From Clostridia bacterium (GTDB lineage: Bacteria; Bacillota; Clostridia; Christensenellales; Aristaeellaceae): a stretch of DNA of 64,000 nt. Every line of letters starts with the position of its first letter. The stretch's first letter is position 1. Positions 35,285 through 44,751 of the stretch are shown here, one piece after another. The position numbers were made by a program, and so were the translations under genes. The notes beneath the pieces are model-generated. The model made no database searches, was not told the DNA's origin, and saw nothing but the letters and a program-made list of their open reading frames with translations. Location of the stretch: assembly GCA_017470145.1 (NCBI GenBank), contig JAFUFB010000025.1, positions 1 to 64,000 of the forward strand, in the 5' to 3' direction.

Positions 35285-36172
35285 ATGAGCGAATATGTGC
35301 TGACCACCAGCTCCACGGCGGACCTGAGCCGGGAGCATCTGGCAAAGCTGCGGGTGCCCTTCATCTGCTTCCACTACGAGCTGGGGGGCGAGAGCCATCC
35401 GGACGATCTATGGACCTCCATGGACCCCCACACCTTCTATCAGCGGATGCTGGACGGGGAGGATTCCCGGACGAGCCAGATCAACATGACAGAATACATC
35501 GACTTCTGGCGGCCCTTCCTGGCGGAGGGGAAGGATTTGATCCATCTGACCCTTTCCAGCGGCATCTCCGGCACCATCAATTCCGCCCGGGCCGCGGCGG
35601 AGGAGCTGCGGAAGGAATACCCGGAGCGGGAGATCTATGTGGTGGACTCCCTGGCCGCCTCCTCCGGATACGGCCTGTTGATCGACAAGCTGGCGGAGCT
35701 GCGGGACGAGGGATATTCCCTGCGGGAGCTATACCGATACGCGGAGGACAACAAGCTGTACCTGCACCACTGGTTCTTCTCCACGGACCTGACCTTCTAC
35801 ATCCGGGGCGGGCGGGTCAGCAAGACGGCGGGCTTCTTCGGCCGGATGCTGAACATCTGCCCGCTGCTGAACGTGGACTATCAGGGACGGCTGATCCCCC
35901 GGGACAAGATTCGGACGAAGAAGAAGGTGATTCGGGAGACGGTGAACCGCATGGAGCAGCACGCTCAGGGCGGCAGGCAATACTCCGGGAAGTGCTTCAT
36001 CAGCTATTCCGACTGTCTGGAGGACGCGAAGGCGGTGGCGGCCCTGGTAGAGGAGCGGTTCCCCCAGCTGGACGGGAAGGTGCAGCTTTTCCCCATCGGT
36101 TCCACCATCGGCGCCCACACGGGGCCGGGGACAGTGGCGCTGTTCTTCTGGGGCGATTTGAGGAACAATTAA
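35285..36172 (+). CDS. DegV-family fatty-acid-binding protein
   Basis: 295 residues from ATG 35285, chosen because DegV proteins start with a strand ending in a T(D/S)S.(A/C)D-like motif, here LTTSSTADL; the frame extends upstream without support. Other family marks are SGISGTINSARAAAEEL near 100, VVDSLAASSGYGLL, FYIRGGRVSKTAGFFG near 180 (ligand pocket) and IGAHTGPGTVALFFWG at the C-terminus. DegV (FakB-type) proteins carry fatty acids for phosphorylation by FakA in Gram-positive bacteria. The next gene starts one base after its stop. Confidence 0.92.
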   Translation: MSEYVLTTSSTADLSREHLAKLRVPFICFHYELGGESHPDDLWTSMDPHTFYQRMLDGEDSRTSQINMTEYIDFWRPFLAEGKDLIHLTLSSGISGTINSARAAAEELRKEYPEREIYVVDSLAASSGYGLLIDKLAELRDEGYSLRELYRYAEDNKLYLHHWFFSTDLTFYIRGGRVSKTAGFFGRMLNICPLLNVDYQGRLIPRDKIRTKKKVIRETVNRMEQHAQGGRQYSGKCFISYSDCLEDAKAVAALVEERFPQLDGKVQLFPIGSTIGAHTGPGTVALFFWGDLRNN

Positions 36173-36173
36173 G

Positions 36174-37043
36174 ATGAAAAGAGGATTCTGCCTGCTGATG
36201 GCCCTGGCGATGATGGCGAGCCTGCCCTTCGCGGCGGCGGAGGGGGAAGAGGAGGATGATCTGCTGATCGAGGAGATTATCGAAGACATCGACCTGGACG
36301 CCATCGAATACGGGGACGTGGAGTGGGATTTCGCCCTGAGCCTGGAGGAGATGGACCCGGAATACATCCGCCTGGCCAACAAGCACTACCTGCTGGACGA
36401 AAAATACGTGCCAGAGATGGTGAAGGTGCAAAAGAGCCTGGACAAGGGCGGGCTGAACTACGCTGTGACCCCCTCCGGAGGCTGGTGGTACCTGCAGGAG
36501 GCCTGCGCCGAGGCGCTGCACCAAATGGCGGCGGACATGGCGGAGGACATCGGGAAGAAGATCTACCTGAAGAGCGCCTACCGGGCCTACCGGACGCAGA
36601 AGACCATGTACAACAACCGCCTGGCCAGCCATAACGGGAAGGACGATGGATGGGTTTCCAAGCCCGGGGCCAGCGACCACCAGACGGGGCTGGGATGCGA
36701 CGTGGTGCCCTACTCCTGGCGGGACAAATCCATGAACGAGAAGATGATGCGGGAGCCGGAATGCCAATGGATGGCGGAGCACTGCCAGGAATATGGGTTC
36801 ATCATCCGATATCCGGACGACAAGAACGAGATTACGGAGATCAACACTGAGCCCTGGCATATCCGGTACGTGGGCATCCCGGTGGCGCAATACATGGGGG
36901 AGAACAACCTTTGCCTGGAGGAATTCTGCTGGCAGCTGCAGGCTGCCATCCAGCGATTCCTGGACAGGGGCGGGGATCCCGCTGTGGTGGAAAAGTATAT
37001 TCAAGTACCGACGGATGAAGGTTTTATGCCGCCAAACGCTTGA
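36174..37043 (+). CDS. Secreted VanY-type D,D-carboxypeptidase (M15B)
   Basis: 289 residues with a signal peptide (KRGFCLLMALAMMASLPFAAA) followed by a very acidic stretch (residues 23-50). The zinc peptidase core shows SAYRAYRTQ, then SDHQTGLGCDV near 167 (zinc His and Asp) and TEPWHIRYVG near 225 (catalytic Glu and zinc His), the VanY/D-alanyl-D-alanine carboxypeptidase pattern. It trims the terminal D-Ala of peptidoglycan stems outside the membrane. It is one base behind the DegV gene and so co-transcribed. Its end overlaps the ackA promoter. Confidence 0.9.
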   Translation: MKRGFCLLMALAMMASLPFAAAEGEEEDDLLIEEIIEDIDLDAIEYGDVEWDFALSLEEMDPEYIRLANKHYLLDEKYVPEMVKVQKSLDKGGLNYAVTPSGGWWYLQEACAEALHQMAADMAEDIGKKIYLKSAYRAYRTQKTMYNNRLASHNGKDDGWVSKPGASDHQTGLGCDVVPYSWRDKSMNEKMMREPECQWMAEHCQEYGFIIRYPDDKNEITEINTEPWHIRYVGIPVAQYMGENNLCLEEFCWQLQAAIQRFLDRGGDPAVVEKYIQVPTDEGFMPPNA

Positions 37044-37069
37044 CTGAAGGAAGCGAAGGCATGTATAAT
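37040..37069 (+). promoter_or_regulatory. ackA promoter
   Basis: TTGACT (37040-37045, overlapping the stop of the previous gene), 18-nt spacer, TATAAT (37064-37069). Confidence 0.8.
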
Positions 37070-37119
37070 GAGCAAGGTTTTTCCCTGAAGAGAAATAAGA
37101 AATTAAGGAGCGCATGAAG

Positions 37120-38358
37120 ATGAAAATTCTGGTTGTAAACGCGGGTTCTTCCTCCCTGAAGTATCAGCTGATCGACATGGAGGGCGAAAAGGAGCTGGCC
37201 AAGGGCCTGGTGGAGCGCATCGGCATCGAGGGCAGCCGCCTGAAGCATTCCGCGGGGGAGAAGAGCACCATCGTGGAAGAGGAGATCCCGGATCACGAAG
37301 CCGCGGCCCAGCTGATGCTGAAGATTCTGCAGGACCCGGAATATGGCGTCATCAAGAGCACGGACGAAATCGGCGCGGTGGGCCATCGCGTGCTGCACGG
37401 CGGCAACAAGTTTACCGCCTCCATGGTCGTGAACGAAGAAGTCAAAGCTGCCATCCGGGAATGCTTCCCTCTGGGGCCGCTGCATAACCCCGCCAACCTG
37501 ATGGGCATCGAGGCCTGCGAGAAGGTGATGAAGGGGACGCCCCAGATTGCCGTTTTCGACACCGCCTTCCACCAGACCATGCCTCCGAAGGCTTATATGT
37601 ACGGCGTGCCGAAGATGTACGAGGAGAAGCTGCATGTTCGCCGCTACGGCTTCCATGGCACCAGCCATCGCTATGTCAGCCGCCGGGTGTGTGAATTCCT
37701 GGGCATCAAGCCTGAGGGCAAGCGGATCATCATCTGCCACCTGGGCAACGGCTCCAGCCTCAGCGCGGTGAAGGACGGGAAGTGCGTGGATACCTCCATG
37801 GGTCTGACGCCCCTGGAAGGCCTGCTGATGGGCACCCGCAGCGGCAGCCTGGATCCCGCCGTGGTGCAGTTCATCGCCAACAATCCCCTGAATGACGATG
37901 GCACTCCCGTGGGCCATCCCATCAGCGTGGACGAAGTGCTGACCATGATGAACAAGAAGAGCGGCTTGCTGGGCATCAGCGGCAAGAGCAGCGACTGCCG
38001 GGACGTGGAAGCGCTGGCGGACGCCGGGGATGAGAACGGCAAGCTGGCCATGGAGATGCTGATCTACGGCATTAAGAAGTACATCGGCTCCTACGCGGCG
38101 GCCATGGGCGGCGTAGACATCATCTGCTTCACCGCGGGCATCGGCGAGAATAACGATGTGCTGCGGGCGGCGGTCATGGACGGCATGGAGTTCATGGGCG
38201 CGGAGCTGGACGCGGAGAAGAACAAGGGCCGGGGCGAGAAGGTCATCAGCAAGGATGGCAGCAAGGTGACGATTTGCGTCATTCCCACCAATGAGGAGAT
38301 TATGATCGCTCGGGATACTTTGGATCTGGTTACTACTGGGAAGGTTAGAGATAACTAA
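37120..38358 (+). CDS. ackA: Acetate kinase
   Basis: 412 residues. The ATG at 37120 gives the canonical KILVVNAGSSSLKYQL and is nine bases after AAGGAG; ATG 37114 is too close. Family marks include HRVLHGG near 93, FDTAFHQTMP near 148, RYGFHGTSHRYV near 180, HLGNGSS near 208 and FTAGIGEN near 330. It interconverts acetyl phosphate and acetate with ATP formation, the last step of acetate fermentation. No pta gene is adjacent. It is followed by yceD and rpmF under a separate promoter, an order common in Clostridia. Confidence 0.97.
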   Translation: MKILVVNAGSSSLKYQLIDMEGEKELAKGLVERIGIEGSRLKHSAGEKSTIVEEEIPDHEAAAQLMLKILQDPEYGVIKSTDEIGAVGHRVLHGGNKFTASMVVNEEVKAAIRECFPLGPLHNPANLMGIEACEKVMKGTPQIAVFDTAFHQTMPPKAYMYGVPKMYEEKLHVRRYGFHGTSHRYVSRRVCEFLGIKPEGKRIIICHLGNGSSLSAVKDGKCVDTSMGLTPLEGLLMGTRSGSLDPAVVQFIANNPLNDDGTPVGHPISVDEVLTMMNKKSGLLGISGKSSDCRDVEALADAGDENGKLAMEMLIYGIKKYIGSYAAAMGGVDIICFTAGIGENNDVLRAAVMDGMEFMGAELDAEKNKGRGEKVISKDGSKVTICVIPTNEEIMIARDTLDLVTTGKVRDN

Positions 38359-38558
38359 TCCTCGGGGGGGCTTTCCGGTCGCCCCCCGACCCCCCTTCGG
38401 CCCCCCGATGAGAGAGGGACAGGATTATTTGTGGTTCGGGGCTGCGCCCCACACGGCCCGCTTTCGGGGGCCGAAGGAAAGAGGGGAAGGGGGAGACGCT
38501 GCTTCGGCGAGCGAGAGCCGGGAGGGGCAGAAAAACCCCAGAGTTGTTGATTTTGTTA

Positions 38559-38587
38559 TTGACAAAAAGCTTTTGAATGACTATAAT
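38559..38587 (+). promoter_or_regulatory. Full-consensus promoter for yceD-rpmF
   Basis: TTGACA (38559-38564), exactly 17 nt, TATAAT (38582-38587). The preceding 38359-38558 holds GC-rich inverted repeats (TCGGGGGG at 38362 with CCCCCCGA at 38389) but no convincing gene. Confidence 0.92.
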
Positions 38588-38615
38588 GCTAAACGGTCAC
38601 TTTTGAGGTGAGGAC

Positions 38616-39107
38616 ATGGAGCTGGATGTTTCCAGGGCTTTAGCCCAGCCCGGTCAGGAGTTTCCCTTCTCCGGTACGCAGGCCATTGCGGATCAGGAGA
38701 TCTACGGTACGATCGTGAAGATTGACGATTGTGGGGTGGAGGGGACGTTCATGGCCGACGACGAGGGGAATGTCTCCGTGCGAGGGCGGATTGACACCAT
38801 CGCGCACGCTCCCTGCGCCAACTGCCTGCAGGAGGCCTCGGCGAAGGTAGAAAACGAATTCGACGAGGAATTCATCCGGAATGGCGACCCTGAGGACGAC
38901 GAGATTTTCGCCTACGAAGGGCATCGCGTTTCCCTGGACAAGTTGGTCATGTCTTACGCCGTCATGGCTCTGCCGATCCGCTTCCTTTGCAGGGAGGATT
39001 GTCCGGGCTTTGAATATACGGACCGGACGGATATCCCCCAGGAAACGGGGATTCAGTACCCCTTCGCGGGGCTGAGGCAATTGCTTGATCAAATAGAGGA
39101 GGTGTAA
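38616..39107 (+). CDS. yceD: DUF177 / YceD family protein
   Basis: 163 residues, GAGGTGAGGAC before the ATG. The DUF177 signature is seen in [23 protein letters not shown] and the LCREDCPG cysteine pair, with the acidic middle segment. In bacteria the gene almost always precedes rpmF; the plant homologue and E. coli YceD are linked to 23S rRNA/ribosome maturation. The rpmF start follows after two bases. Confidence 0.9.
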   Translation: MELDVSRALAQPGQEFPFSGTQAIADQEIYGTIVKIDDCGVEGTFMADDEGNVSVRGRIDTIAHAPCANCLQEASAKVENEFDEEFIRNGDPEDDEIFAYEGHRVSLDKLVMSYAVMALPIRFLCREDCPGFEYTDRTDIPQETGIQYPFAGLRQLLDQIEEV

Positions 39108-39109
39108 AC

Positions 39110-39301
39110 ATGGCTGTACCGAAGGGTAAGGTATCCAAGGCTCGCAGAAACAGCCGTCGCGCCAATTGGAAGCTGCAGCTGCCGGGGATCGTGGAGTGCC
39201 CCCAGTGCCACCAGATGAAGCTGGCGCACCGTGTGTGCAAGAACTGCGGCTATTATAACGGCGTCCAGGTCGTCAATAAGGACGAAAAGAAGGACGCTTG
39301 A
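39110..39301 (+). CDS. rpmF: 50S ribosomal protein L32
   Basis: 63 residues: [20 protein letters not shown], then the zinc-binding CPQC and CKNCGYY pairs typical of the C+ form of L32. AGGAGGTG lies at the end of the upstream gene. Confidence 0.97.
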   Translation: MAVPKGKVSKARRNSRRANWKLQLPGIVECPQCHQMKLAHRVCKNCGYYNGVQVVNKDEKKDA

Positions 39302-39333
39302 TTGTCGACCGCATTTTTAGACCTTGGTTAGAC

Positions 39334-39365
39334 AGCTCCGTCCTTTCGCGGGACGGGGCTTTTTT
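39334..39365 (+). terminator. Intrinsic terminator after rpmF
   Basis: AGCTCCGTCC (39334-39343) pairs with GGACGGGGCT (39351-39360), then TTTTTT. Confidence 0.93.
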
Positions 39366-39385
39366 GTATTCGAAGGAGAAGGGAA

Positions 39386-42046
39386 ATGGAAGAGAAGAAG
39401 ATTACCGGCGCCGACATGGCGACTCGGTTTGATCCGCAGGCCATCGAAAGCGACATCTATCAGGCCTGGGAGGAAAGCGGCGCCTTCGTGGCCCATCGGG
39501 AGGAAGGCAAGAAGCCCTTTACCATCGTGATGCCCCCGCCCAACATTACCGGCCAGCTGCACATGGGCCATGCCATGGACTGCATCCTGCAGGACGCGCC
39601 CATCCGGTATCACCGGATGAAGGGGGATCCGACCCTGTGGCTGCCGGGCACGGACCACGCGGCCATCGCCACGGAGGTCAAGATCGTGGACGCCATGCGG
39701 AAGGAAGGCCTGACCAAGGAGAGCTTGGGCCGGGAAAAGTTCCTGGAGCGGGCCTGGGACTGGAAACGGGAATTCGGCGGCCGCATCGTGAACCAGCAGC
39801 GGCGCATGGGCGTCAGCTGCGACTGGAGCCGGGAGCGCTTCACCATGGACGAGGGCTGCAGCAAGGCCGTAAGGGAAGTTTTCGTCCGCCTGTATGAAAA
39901 GAACCTGATCTATCGGGGCCAGCGGATGATCAACTGGTGCCCCAGCTGCCGGAGCGCCCTGAGCGACGCGGAGGTGGAGTACAGTGAGCAGGATTCCCAC
40001 CTGTGGTATATCCGCTACCCCGGCGCGGACGGCAGCGAGGGCGTAGTAGTAGCCACCACCCGGCCGGAGACCATGCTGGGGGACACCGGCGTGGCCGTGA
40101 ACCCGAAGGATGAGCGGTATACCAGCCTGGTGGGCCAGAAGGTGATTCTGCCCATCATGAACAAGGAAATCCCCGTGGTGGCGGACGACTACGTAGAGAT
40201 GGACTTCGGCACCGGCGCGGTGAAGATGACCCCCGCTCACGATCCTAATGACTTCGAGGTGGCCCAGCGGCACAATCTGGAGATCATCACCGTCACCAAC
40301 GACGACGGCACCATGAACGAAAACGCCGGCGCCTACAACGGCATGGATCCCATGGAATGCCGGAAGGCCGTGGTGGCTGAGCTGGAGAAGCTGGGCCTGC
40401 TGGTAAAGATTGAAGACTACAAGCACAACGTGGGCTTCTGCTATCGCCACGGGAACACCGTGGTGGAGCCTCGGCTGAGCGAGCAGTGGTTCGTGAAAAT
40501 GAAGCCCCTGGCGGAGCCGGCCATCGCGGCGGTGAAGGAGGGGAAGACCCGGTTCATCCCGGATCGGTTCAGCAAGATCTACTACAACTGGATGGAGAAC
40601 ATCCGGGATTGGTGCATCAGCCGGCAGCTGTGGTGGGGCCATCGGATTCCTGCCTGGTACTGCGACGACTGCGGCGAGATGAGCGTCAGCCGGACGGACC
40701 TGTGCCAGTGCCCCAAGTGCGGCAGCCAGAAGCTGCGGCAGGATGAGGACGTGCTGGACACCTGGTTCTCCTCGGCGCTGTGGCCCTTCTCCACCCTGGG
40801 CTGGCCGGACCAGACGGAGGATCTGAAATATTTCTATCCCACCACCATGCTGGTAACGGGATACGACATCATCTTCTTCTGGGTGGCGCGGATGATCTTC
40901 AGCGGCATCGAGAACATGGGGGAGACGCCCTTTGAGACGGTGCTGATCCATGGCCTGGTGCGGGACGAAAAGGGACGGAAGATGTCCAAATCCCTGGGCA
41001 ACGGCGTGGATCCCCTGGAGGTCATCGACGAATACGGCGCGGACGCGCTGCGCTTCAGCCTGGTGATGGGCGTCAGCCCCGGCAACGACACCCGATACAG
41101 CAAGGACCGGGTGGAATCCGCCCGGAATTTCGCCAACAAGGTTTGGAACGCCTCCCGCTTCGTGCTGATGAACGTGAGCCAGCGGGGCGAGATCGACCCG
41201 GCGAAGCTGGAAATTGCGGACAAGTGGATCCTGAGCCGCCTGGAGGAGGCCATCTCCGAGATCAGCGCCCACATGGAGGACGGGGATTTCGGCCTGGCTG
41301 CCACGAAGATTTATGACTTCGCCTGGAGCGAATTCTGCGACTGGTACATCGAGCTGAGCAAGGCCCGGCTGCTGGGCGAGGACGGGGAAAGCAAGGAGAC
41401 GGTGAAGGCCGTGCTGCTGTACGTGCTGGAGGCGCTGCTGAAGCTGCTGCATCCCTTCATGCCCTTCCTGACGGAGCAGGTGTACAAGTATCTGCCGGGG
41501 AGCGAGGGCTTCCTGATGCTGCAGAAATGGCCGGAGGAAAAGCCGGAATTCCGCTTCCCCGAGGAGGAAAAGCGGATGGCGGGCGTGATGGAGATCATCC
41601 GCACCATTCGGAACCTGCGCAGCGAGATGAACGTGGCCCCCTCCAAGCGGACGCGGCTGATGCTGCTGCCGGCGGAGGGATGGAACGCAGCGCTGGAGAA
41701 CGGCGAGGGATACTTCAAGCGTCTGGCTGGAGCGGAAAGCGTAGAGCTGATTCCGGACCGGAACCAGGTAAATGAAAAGACGGTTTCCGCCGTGACGGTG
41801 GCGGCCGAGCTGTTCATCCCCCTGGGGGACCTGGTGGATTTCGAGAAGGAAATCGCCCGGCTGCAGAAGGAATTGGACAACCTGGGCAAGGAAATGAAGC
41901 GAGCCCAGGGCATGCTGAACAATCCGGGCTTCGTTTCCAAGGCACCGGCGGCCCTGGTGGAGGGCGAAAAGCAGAAGCTGGCCGCCAACGAGCAGAAGGC
42001 CAAGGCCCTGGAAAACCGAATTGCCGAATTGAAGGAAAGCCTGTAA
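39386..42046 (+). CDS. valS: Valyl-tRNA synthetase
   Basis: 886 residues; GAAGGAGAAGGG precedes the ATG. Class I motifs: PPPNITGQLHMGHAMD (HIGH-like, near 52), a CP1 editing domain with TTRPETMLGDTGVAV and GTGAVKMTPAHDPNDFEVA, DTWFSSALWPF, GRKMSKSLGNGVDP near 530 (KMSKS), anticodon-binding domain and a C-terminal coiled coil (FEKEIARLQKELDNLGKEM). A zinc-like CDDCGE...CPKCGS insert is present near 428-450. No T-box leader is found in the 84 bases after rpmF. Confidence 0.97.
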   Translation: MEEKKITGADMATRFDPQAIESDIYQAWEESGAFVAHREEGKKPFTIVMPPPNITGQLHMGHAMDCILQDAPIRYHRMKGDPTLWLPGTDHAAIATEVKIVDAMRKEGLTKESLGREKFLERAWDWKREFGGRIVNQQRRMGVSCDWSRERFTMDEGCSKAVREVFVRLYEKNLIYRGQRMINWCPSCRSALSDAEVEYSEQDSHLWYIRYPGADGSEGVVVATTRPETMLGDTGVAVNPKDERYTSLVGQKVILPIMNKEIPVVADDYVEMDFGTGAVKMTPAHDPNDFEVAQRHNLEIITVTNDDGTMNENAGAYNGMDPMECRKAVVAELEKLGLLVKIEDYKHNVGFCYRHGNTVVEPRLSEQWFVKMKPLAEPAIAAVKEGKTRFIPDRFSKIYYNWMENIRDWCISRQLWWGHRIPAWYCDDCGEMSVSRTDLCQCPKCGSQKLRQDEDVLDTWFSSALWPFSTLGWPDQTEDLKYFYPTTMLVTGYDIIFFWVARMIFSGIENMGETPFETVLIHGLVRDEKGRKMSKSLGNGVDPLEVIDEYGADALRFSLVMGVSPGNDTRYSKDRVESARNFANKVWNASRFVLMNVSQRGEIDPAKLEIADKWILSRLEEAISEISAHMEDGDFGLAATKIYDFAWSEFCDWYIELSKARLLGEDGESKETVKAVLLYVLEALLKLLHPFMPFLTEQVYKYLPGSEGFLMLQKWPEEKPEFRFPEEEKRMAGVMEIIRTIRNLRSEMNVAPSKRTRLMLLPAEGWNAALENGEGYFKRLAGAESVELIPDRNQVNEKTVSAVTVAAELFIPLGDLVDFEKEIARLQKELDNLGKEMKRAQGMLNNPGFVSKAPAALVEGEKQKLAANEQKAKALENRIAELKESL

Positions 42047-42058
42047 AGAGAGAGAAAC

Positions 42059-42088
42059 TTTTGGGCGGAGCGCAGGCTCCGCCCAAAA
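42059..42088 (+). terminator. Terminator after valS
   Basis: TTTTGGGCGGAGC and GCTCCGCCCAAAA form a perfect 13-bp stem around GCAG, with A/T-rich outer ends, so it could act in both directions. Confidence 0.85.
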
Positions 42089-42122
42089 TACTGTTCATCC
42101 AAGCAAGCGGAGGGGAACAACA

Positions 42123-44549
42123 ATGCAGGAAATGAAGCTGAATGAACAATGGACCATGATCGACGGGGAAAAGCGACATGCATGCGACATCCCCTGCTCG
42201 GTATACGATACGCTGATTCGGGCCGGGGAGATTCCGGACCCCTATGTGGGAGAGAATGAATGGATCTCCACCGGGGTCTGCGACCGGGACTTTACCTTCG
42301 AGAAGCGCTTTGAGATTTCGGAAGAATTGCTGGAGTCGGACCGGCTGTATCTGCGGATGGCAGGGGTGGACACCCTGGCGGAGATCTATGTGAATGATAC
42401 GCTGGTGGGAAAGACCAACAACATGCACCGGACCTGGGAATTCGACCTTCGGGAGGCCGCCCGGGCGGGGGAAAACCTGCTGCGGGTGCGGATTCAGTCG
42501 CCAAATCGATACGTGACGGAAAAGCAGGCCGCCCGGCCCCTGTGGGGCGTGGAGGGCACCCTACCCGGATATCAGCACCTGCGGAAGCCCCACTGCATGT
42601 TCGGATGGGACTGGGGCCCCATTCTGCCGGACATGGGCATCTGGCGGGAGGTTTCGGTGGCCGGATACACCGAGGGGCGCATTCTGGACGTATACTACAT
42701 CCAGCGGCACGAGGCCGGCAAGGTGACCCTGGGATGCCGGGCGAACCTGGAGATCTGGGGAGAAGGGGTATCCGCCACCCTGACGGTGATCGGGCCGGAG
42801 GGGCAAACCTATTCCGCGGAGATCAAGGACGGCCAGGCGGAAATCGAGATTCGGGATCCTCAGCTATGGTGGGTGCGGGGATTGGGAGCGCAGCCCCTCT
42901 ACACCTGCAGGGTGGAATTGAAGAAGGATGGGAAGGCGCTGGACGCCCATCAGCGGCGGATCGGTCTGCGAACCCTGACCATCAGCCAGGCGGAGGATGA
43001 ATGGGGCAGGGAATTCTGCTTCATCAACAACCGGGTAAAGGTCTTCGCCATGGGGGCTAACTACATCCCGGAGGATCAGATTTATCCCCGGGCCACGGCG
43101 GAGCGGACAAGAAAGCTGCTTTCCGACTGCAAGGACGCGAATTACAACTTCATCCGAGTCTGGGGCGGAGGCAATTATCCTTCGGACGACTTCTATGACT
43201 ATTGTGACGAGAATGGCCTCATCATCTGGCAGGACTGCATGTTTGCCTGCGCGGCTTACGTGCTTACGCCGGAATTTGAGGAGACCGTGCGGGCGGAGAT
43301 TCGGGACAACGTAATCCGCCTGCGGAACCACCCAGCCCTGGGGCTGTGGTGCGGCAACAACGAGATTGAATCCGCCTGGGAGGGCTGGGGCCTGCCGGAG
43401 GACCCGGAGGCCCGGAGGGACTACCTGCGGCTGTTCGAGGGCATCATTCCCGAGATCATGGCGAAGCACGATCCGGAGACCTTCTACTGGCCTTCTTCGC
43501 CCTCCTCCGGTGGGGGCATCCAGGATGCCTCCTCCAACCGGGCGGGGGACATGCATTACTGGGCGGTGTGGCATAACTTCAAGCCCATCGAGGCCTTCCG
43601 GGAATTCTATTATCGCTTCTGCTCCGAATACGGCTTCGAGAGCCTGCCGGATATGAAGACCATTCGATATTTCGCGGAGGAGAAGGATCTGGACCTGACG
43701 GGAAACGTGATCCAGGCCCATCAGAAATGCGTCCAGGGCAATGAAAAGGTCATGTATTACCTGGCCCAGATGGTGAATTACCCCTATGACTTTGAGCGGC
43801 TGATCTACTGCTCCCAGCTGGTGCAGGCGGACTGCATCCGCTCCAACGTAGAGCACATGCGCCGGGCCCGGGGTCGCTGCATGGGCAGCGCCTATTGGCA
43901 GGTGAATGATTCTAACCCCGTCATCTCCTGGAGCAGCATCGATTATTTCGGCCGATGGAAGGGGCTGCACTATGCGGCCCGGCGGTTCTACGCGCCGATG
44001 CTCCTGAGCTGTGATGACACGGATCCCCTGCATCCGGCGCTGCATGTGACTAACGATACGCCCCGGGCGGAGAAGCTGCGGGTGGTCTGCCGGCTGCGGA
44101 ACCGGAGCGCGGCGGTGATTCGGGAATGGGAGACGGAGATCACGGCGGAGGCCCTGAGCTCCCGCAAGGTGATGGACATCGATCTGACGGGATTGGTTGA
44201 ATCCAGGCAGGAGAAGCGGACCCGGTATCTGGAGTATGCGCTGATCCGGGCGGGAGAGACTCTCTCCGCAGGGACGACCCTGCTGGTAAGGCCCAAGGAA
44301 TTCGAATTCCTGCCGGCGAAGATGGACGTCCAGGTAAGTGAGACGGCGGAGGAGTTTGTATTGAATCTGAGCGCCGATTGCTTCGCCAAGAGTGTGCGGC
44401 TGGGGCTGAAGGAGGCGGACTGCGTCTTCAGCGATAACTGGTTCGACATCCATGGGGAGCAGAAGGTAACGGTGAAGGCCTGGAAGCAGGACCTGCAGGG
44501 GGTGACCCTGGCGGAATTCCAGGCGCAGCTGATGATTGAGAATTACTGA
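42123..44549 (+). CDS. Beta-mannosidase, GH2 family
   Basis: 808 residues with no signal peptide, so cytoplasmic. The GH2 order is seen: sugar-binding jelly roll (ending RPLWGVEGTLPGYQHLRKPHCMFGW, the beta-mannosidase WDWGP signature right after), immunoglobulin-like domain, then the catalytic barrel with NFIRVWGGGNY, WCGNNEIESAW (acid/base Glu near 413), WPSSPSSGG and FCSEYGFESLP (nucleophile Glu near 502). These are the residues of mannosidases in contrast to galactosidases. It releases mannose from beta-mannosides such as manno-oligosaccharides or N-glycan cores. GGAGGGG precedes the ATG. It may serve sugars imported by the nearby ABC systems. Confidence 0.93.
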   Translation: MQEMKLNEQWTMIDGEKRHACDIPCSVYDTLIRAGEIPDPYVGENEWISTGVCDRDFTFEKRFEISEELLESDRLYLRMAGVDTLAEIYVNDTLVGKTNNMHRTWEFDLREAARAGENLLRVRIQSPNRYVTEKQAARPLWGVEGTLPGYQHLRKPHCMFGWDWGPILPDMGIWREVSVAGYTEGRILDVYYIQRHEAGKVTLGCRANLEIWGEGVSATLTVIGPEGQTYSAEIKDGQAEIEIRDPQLWWVRGLGAQPLYTCRVELKKDGKALDAHQRRIGLRTLTISQAEDEWGREFCFINNRVKVFAMGANYIPEDQIYPRATAERTRKLLSDCKDANYNFIRVWGGGNYPSDDFYDYCDENGLIIWQDCMFACAAYVLTPEFEETVRAEIRDNVIRLRNHPALGLWCGNNEIESAWEGWGLPEDPEARRDYLRLFEGIIPEIMAKHDPETFYWPSSPSSGGGIQDASSNRAGDMHYWAVWHNFKPIEAFREFYYRFCSEYGFESLPDMKTIRYFAEEKDLDLTGNVIQAHQKCVQGNEKVMYYLAQMVNYPYDFERLIYCSQLVQADCIRSNVEHMRRARGRCMGSAYWQVNDSNPVISWSSIDYFGRWKGLHYAARRFYAPMLLSCDDTDPLHPALHVTNDTPRAEKLRVVCRLRNRSAAVIREWETEITAEALSSRKVMDIDLTGLVESRQEKRTRYLEYALIRAGETLSAGTTLLVRPKEFEFLPAKMDVQVSETAEEFVLNLSADCFAKSVRLGLKEADCVFSDNWFDIHGEQKVTVKAWKQDLQGVTLAEFQAQLMIENY

Positions 44550-44560
44550 GTATTTTCAGA

Positions 44561-44702
44561 AGCTTCCCTGCGGAGCGAGGAAACAGAATGCCTTTCGGAT
44601 GATTGTCCTGTTGTAAAATAGCTTCCCCGCGGAGCGGGACAGCAGAATGCTTTTAGGATGATTGGCGTCCTGTAAAATAGCTCCCCCGCGGAGCGGGGGA
44701 GC
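44561..44702 (+). repeat. 59-bp tandem hairpin repeat, 2.4 copies
   Basis: Units start at 44561, 44620 and 44679, each opening with AGCT(T/C)CCC(T/C)GCGGAGCG. The first two continue through CAGAATGC(C/T)TTT.GGATGATTG and TGTAAAAT. The last copy is a perfect GCTCCCCC/GGGGGAGC hairpin. Related hairpins occur at 52286, 52369, 61418 and 63599, mostly as terminators, so this looks like a duplicated terminator-derived element. Confidence 0.85.
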
Positions 44703-44751
44703 ATAACTCTTTCACGTCAATGAGCTTTCCAGAAAAATGAGGATAAAACCA

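Noticed and set aside
38408-38611. 67-codon frame between ackA and yceD
   Set aside because: It overlaps the full-consensus promoter of yceD and GC-rich inverted repeats and has no recognisable protein features.
39302-39385. Possible T-box leader before valS
   Set aside because: Only 84 bases are available and they are filled by the rpmF terminator and the ribosome site; no specifier stem or T-box sequence is seen.
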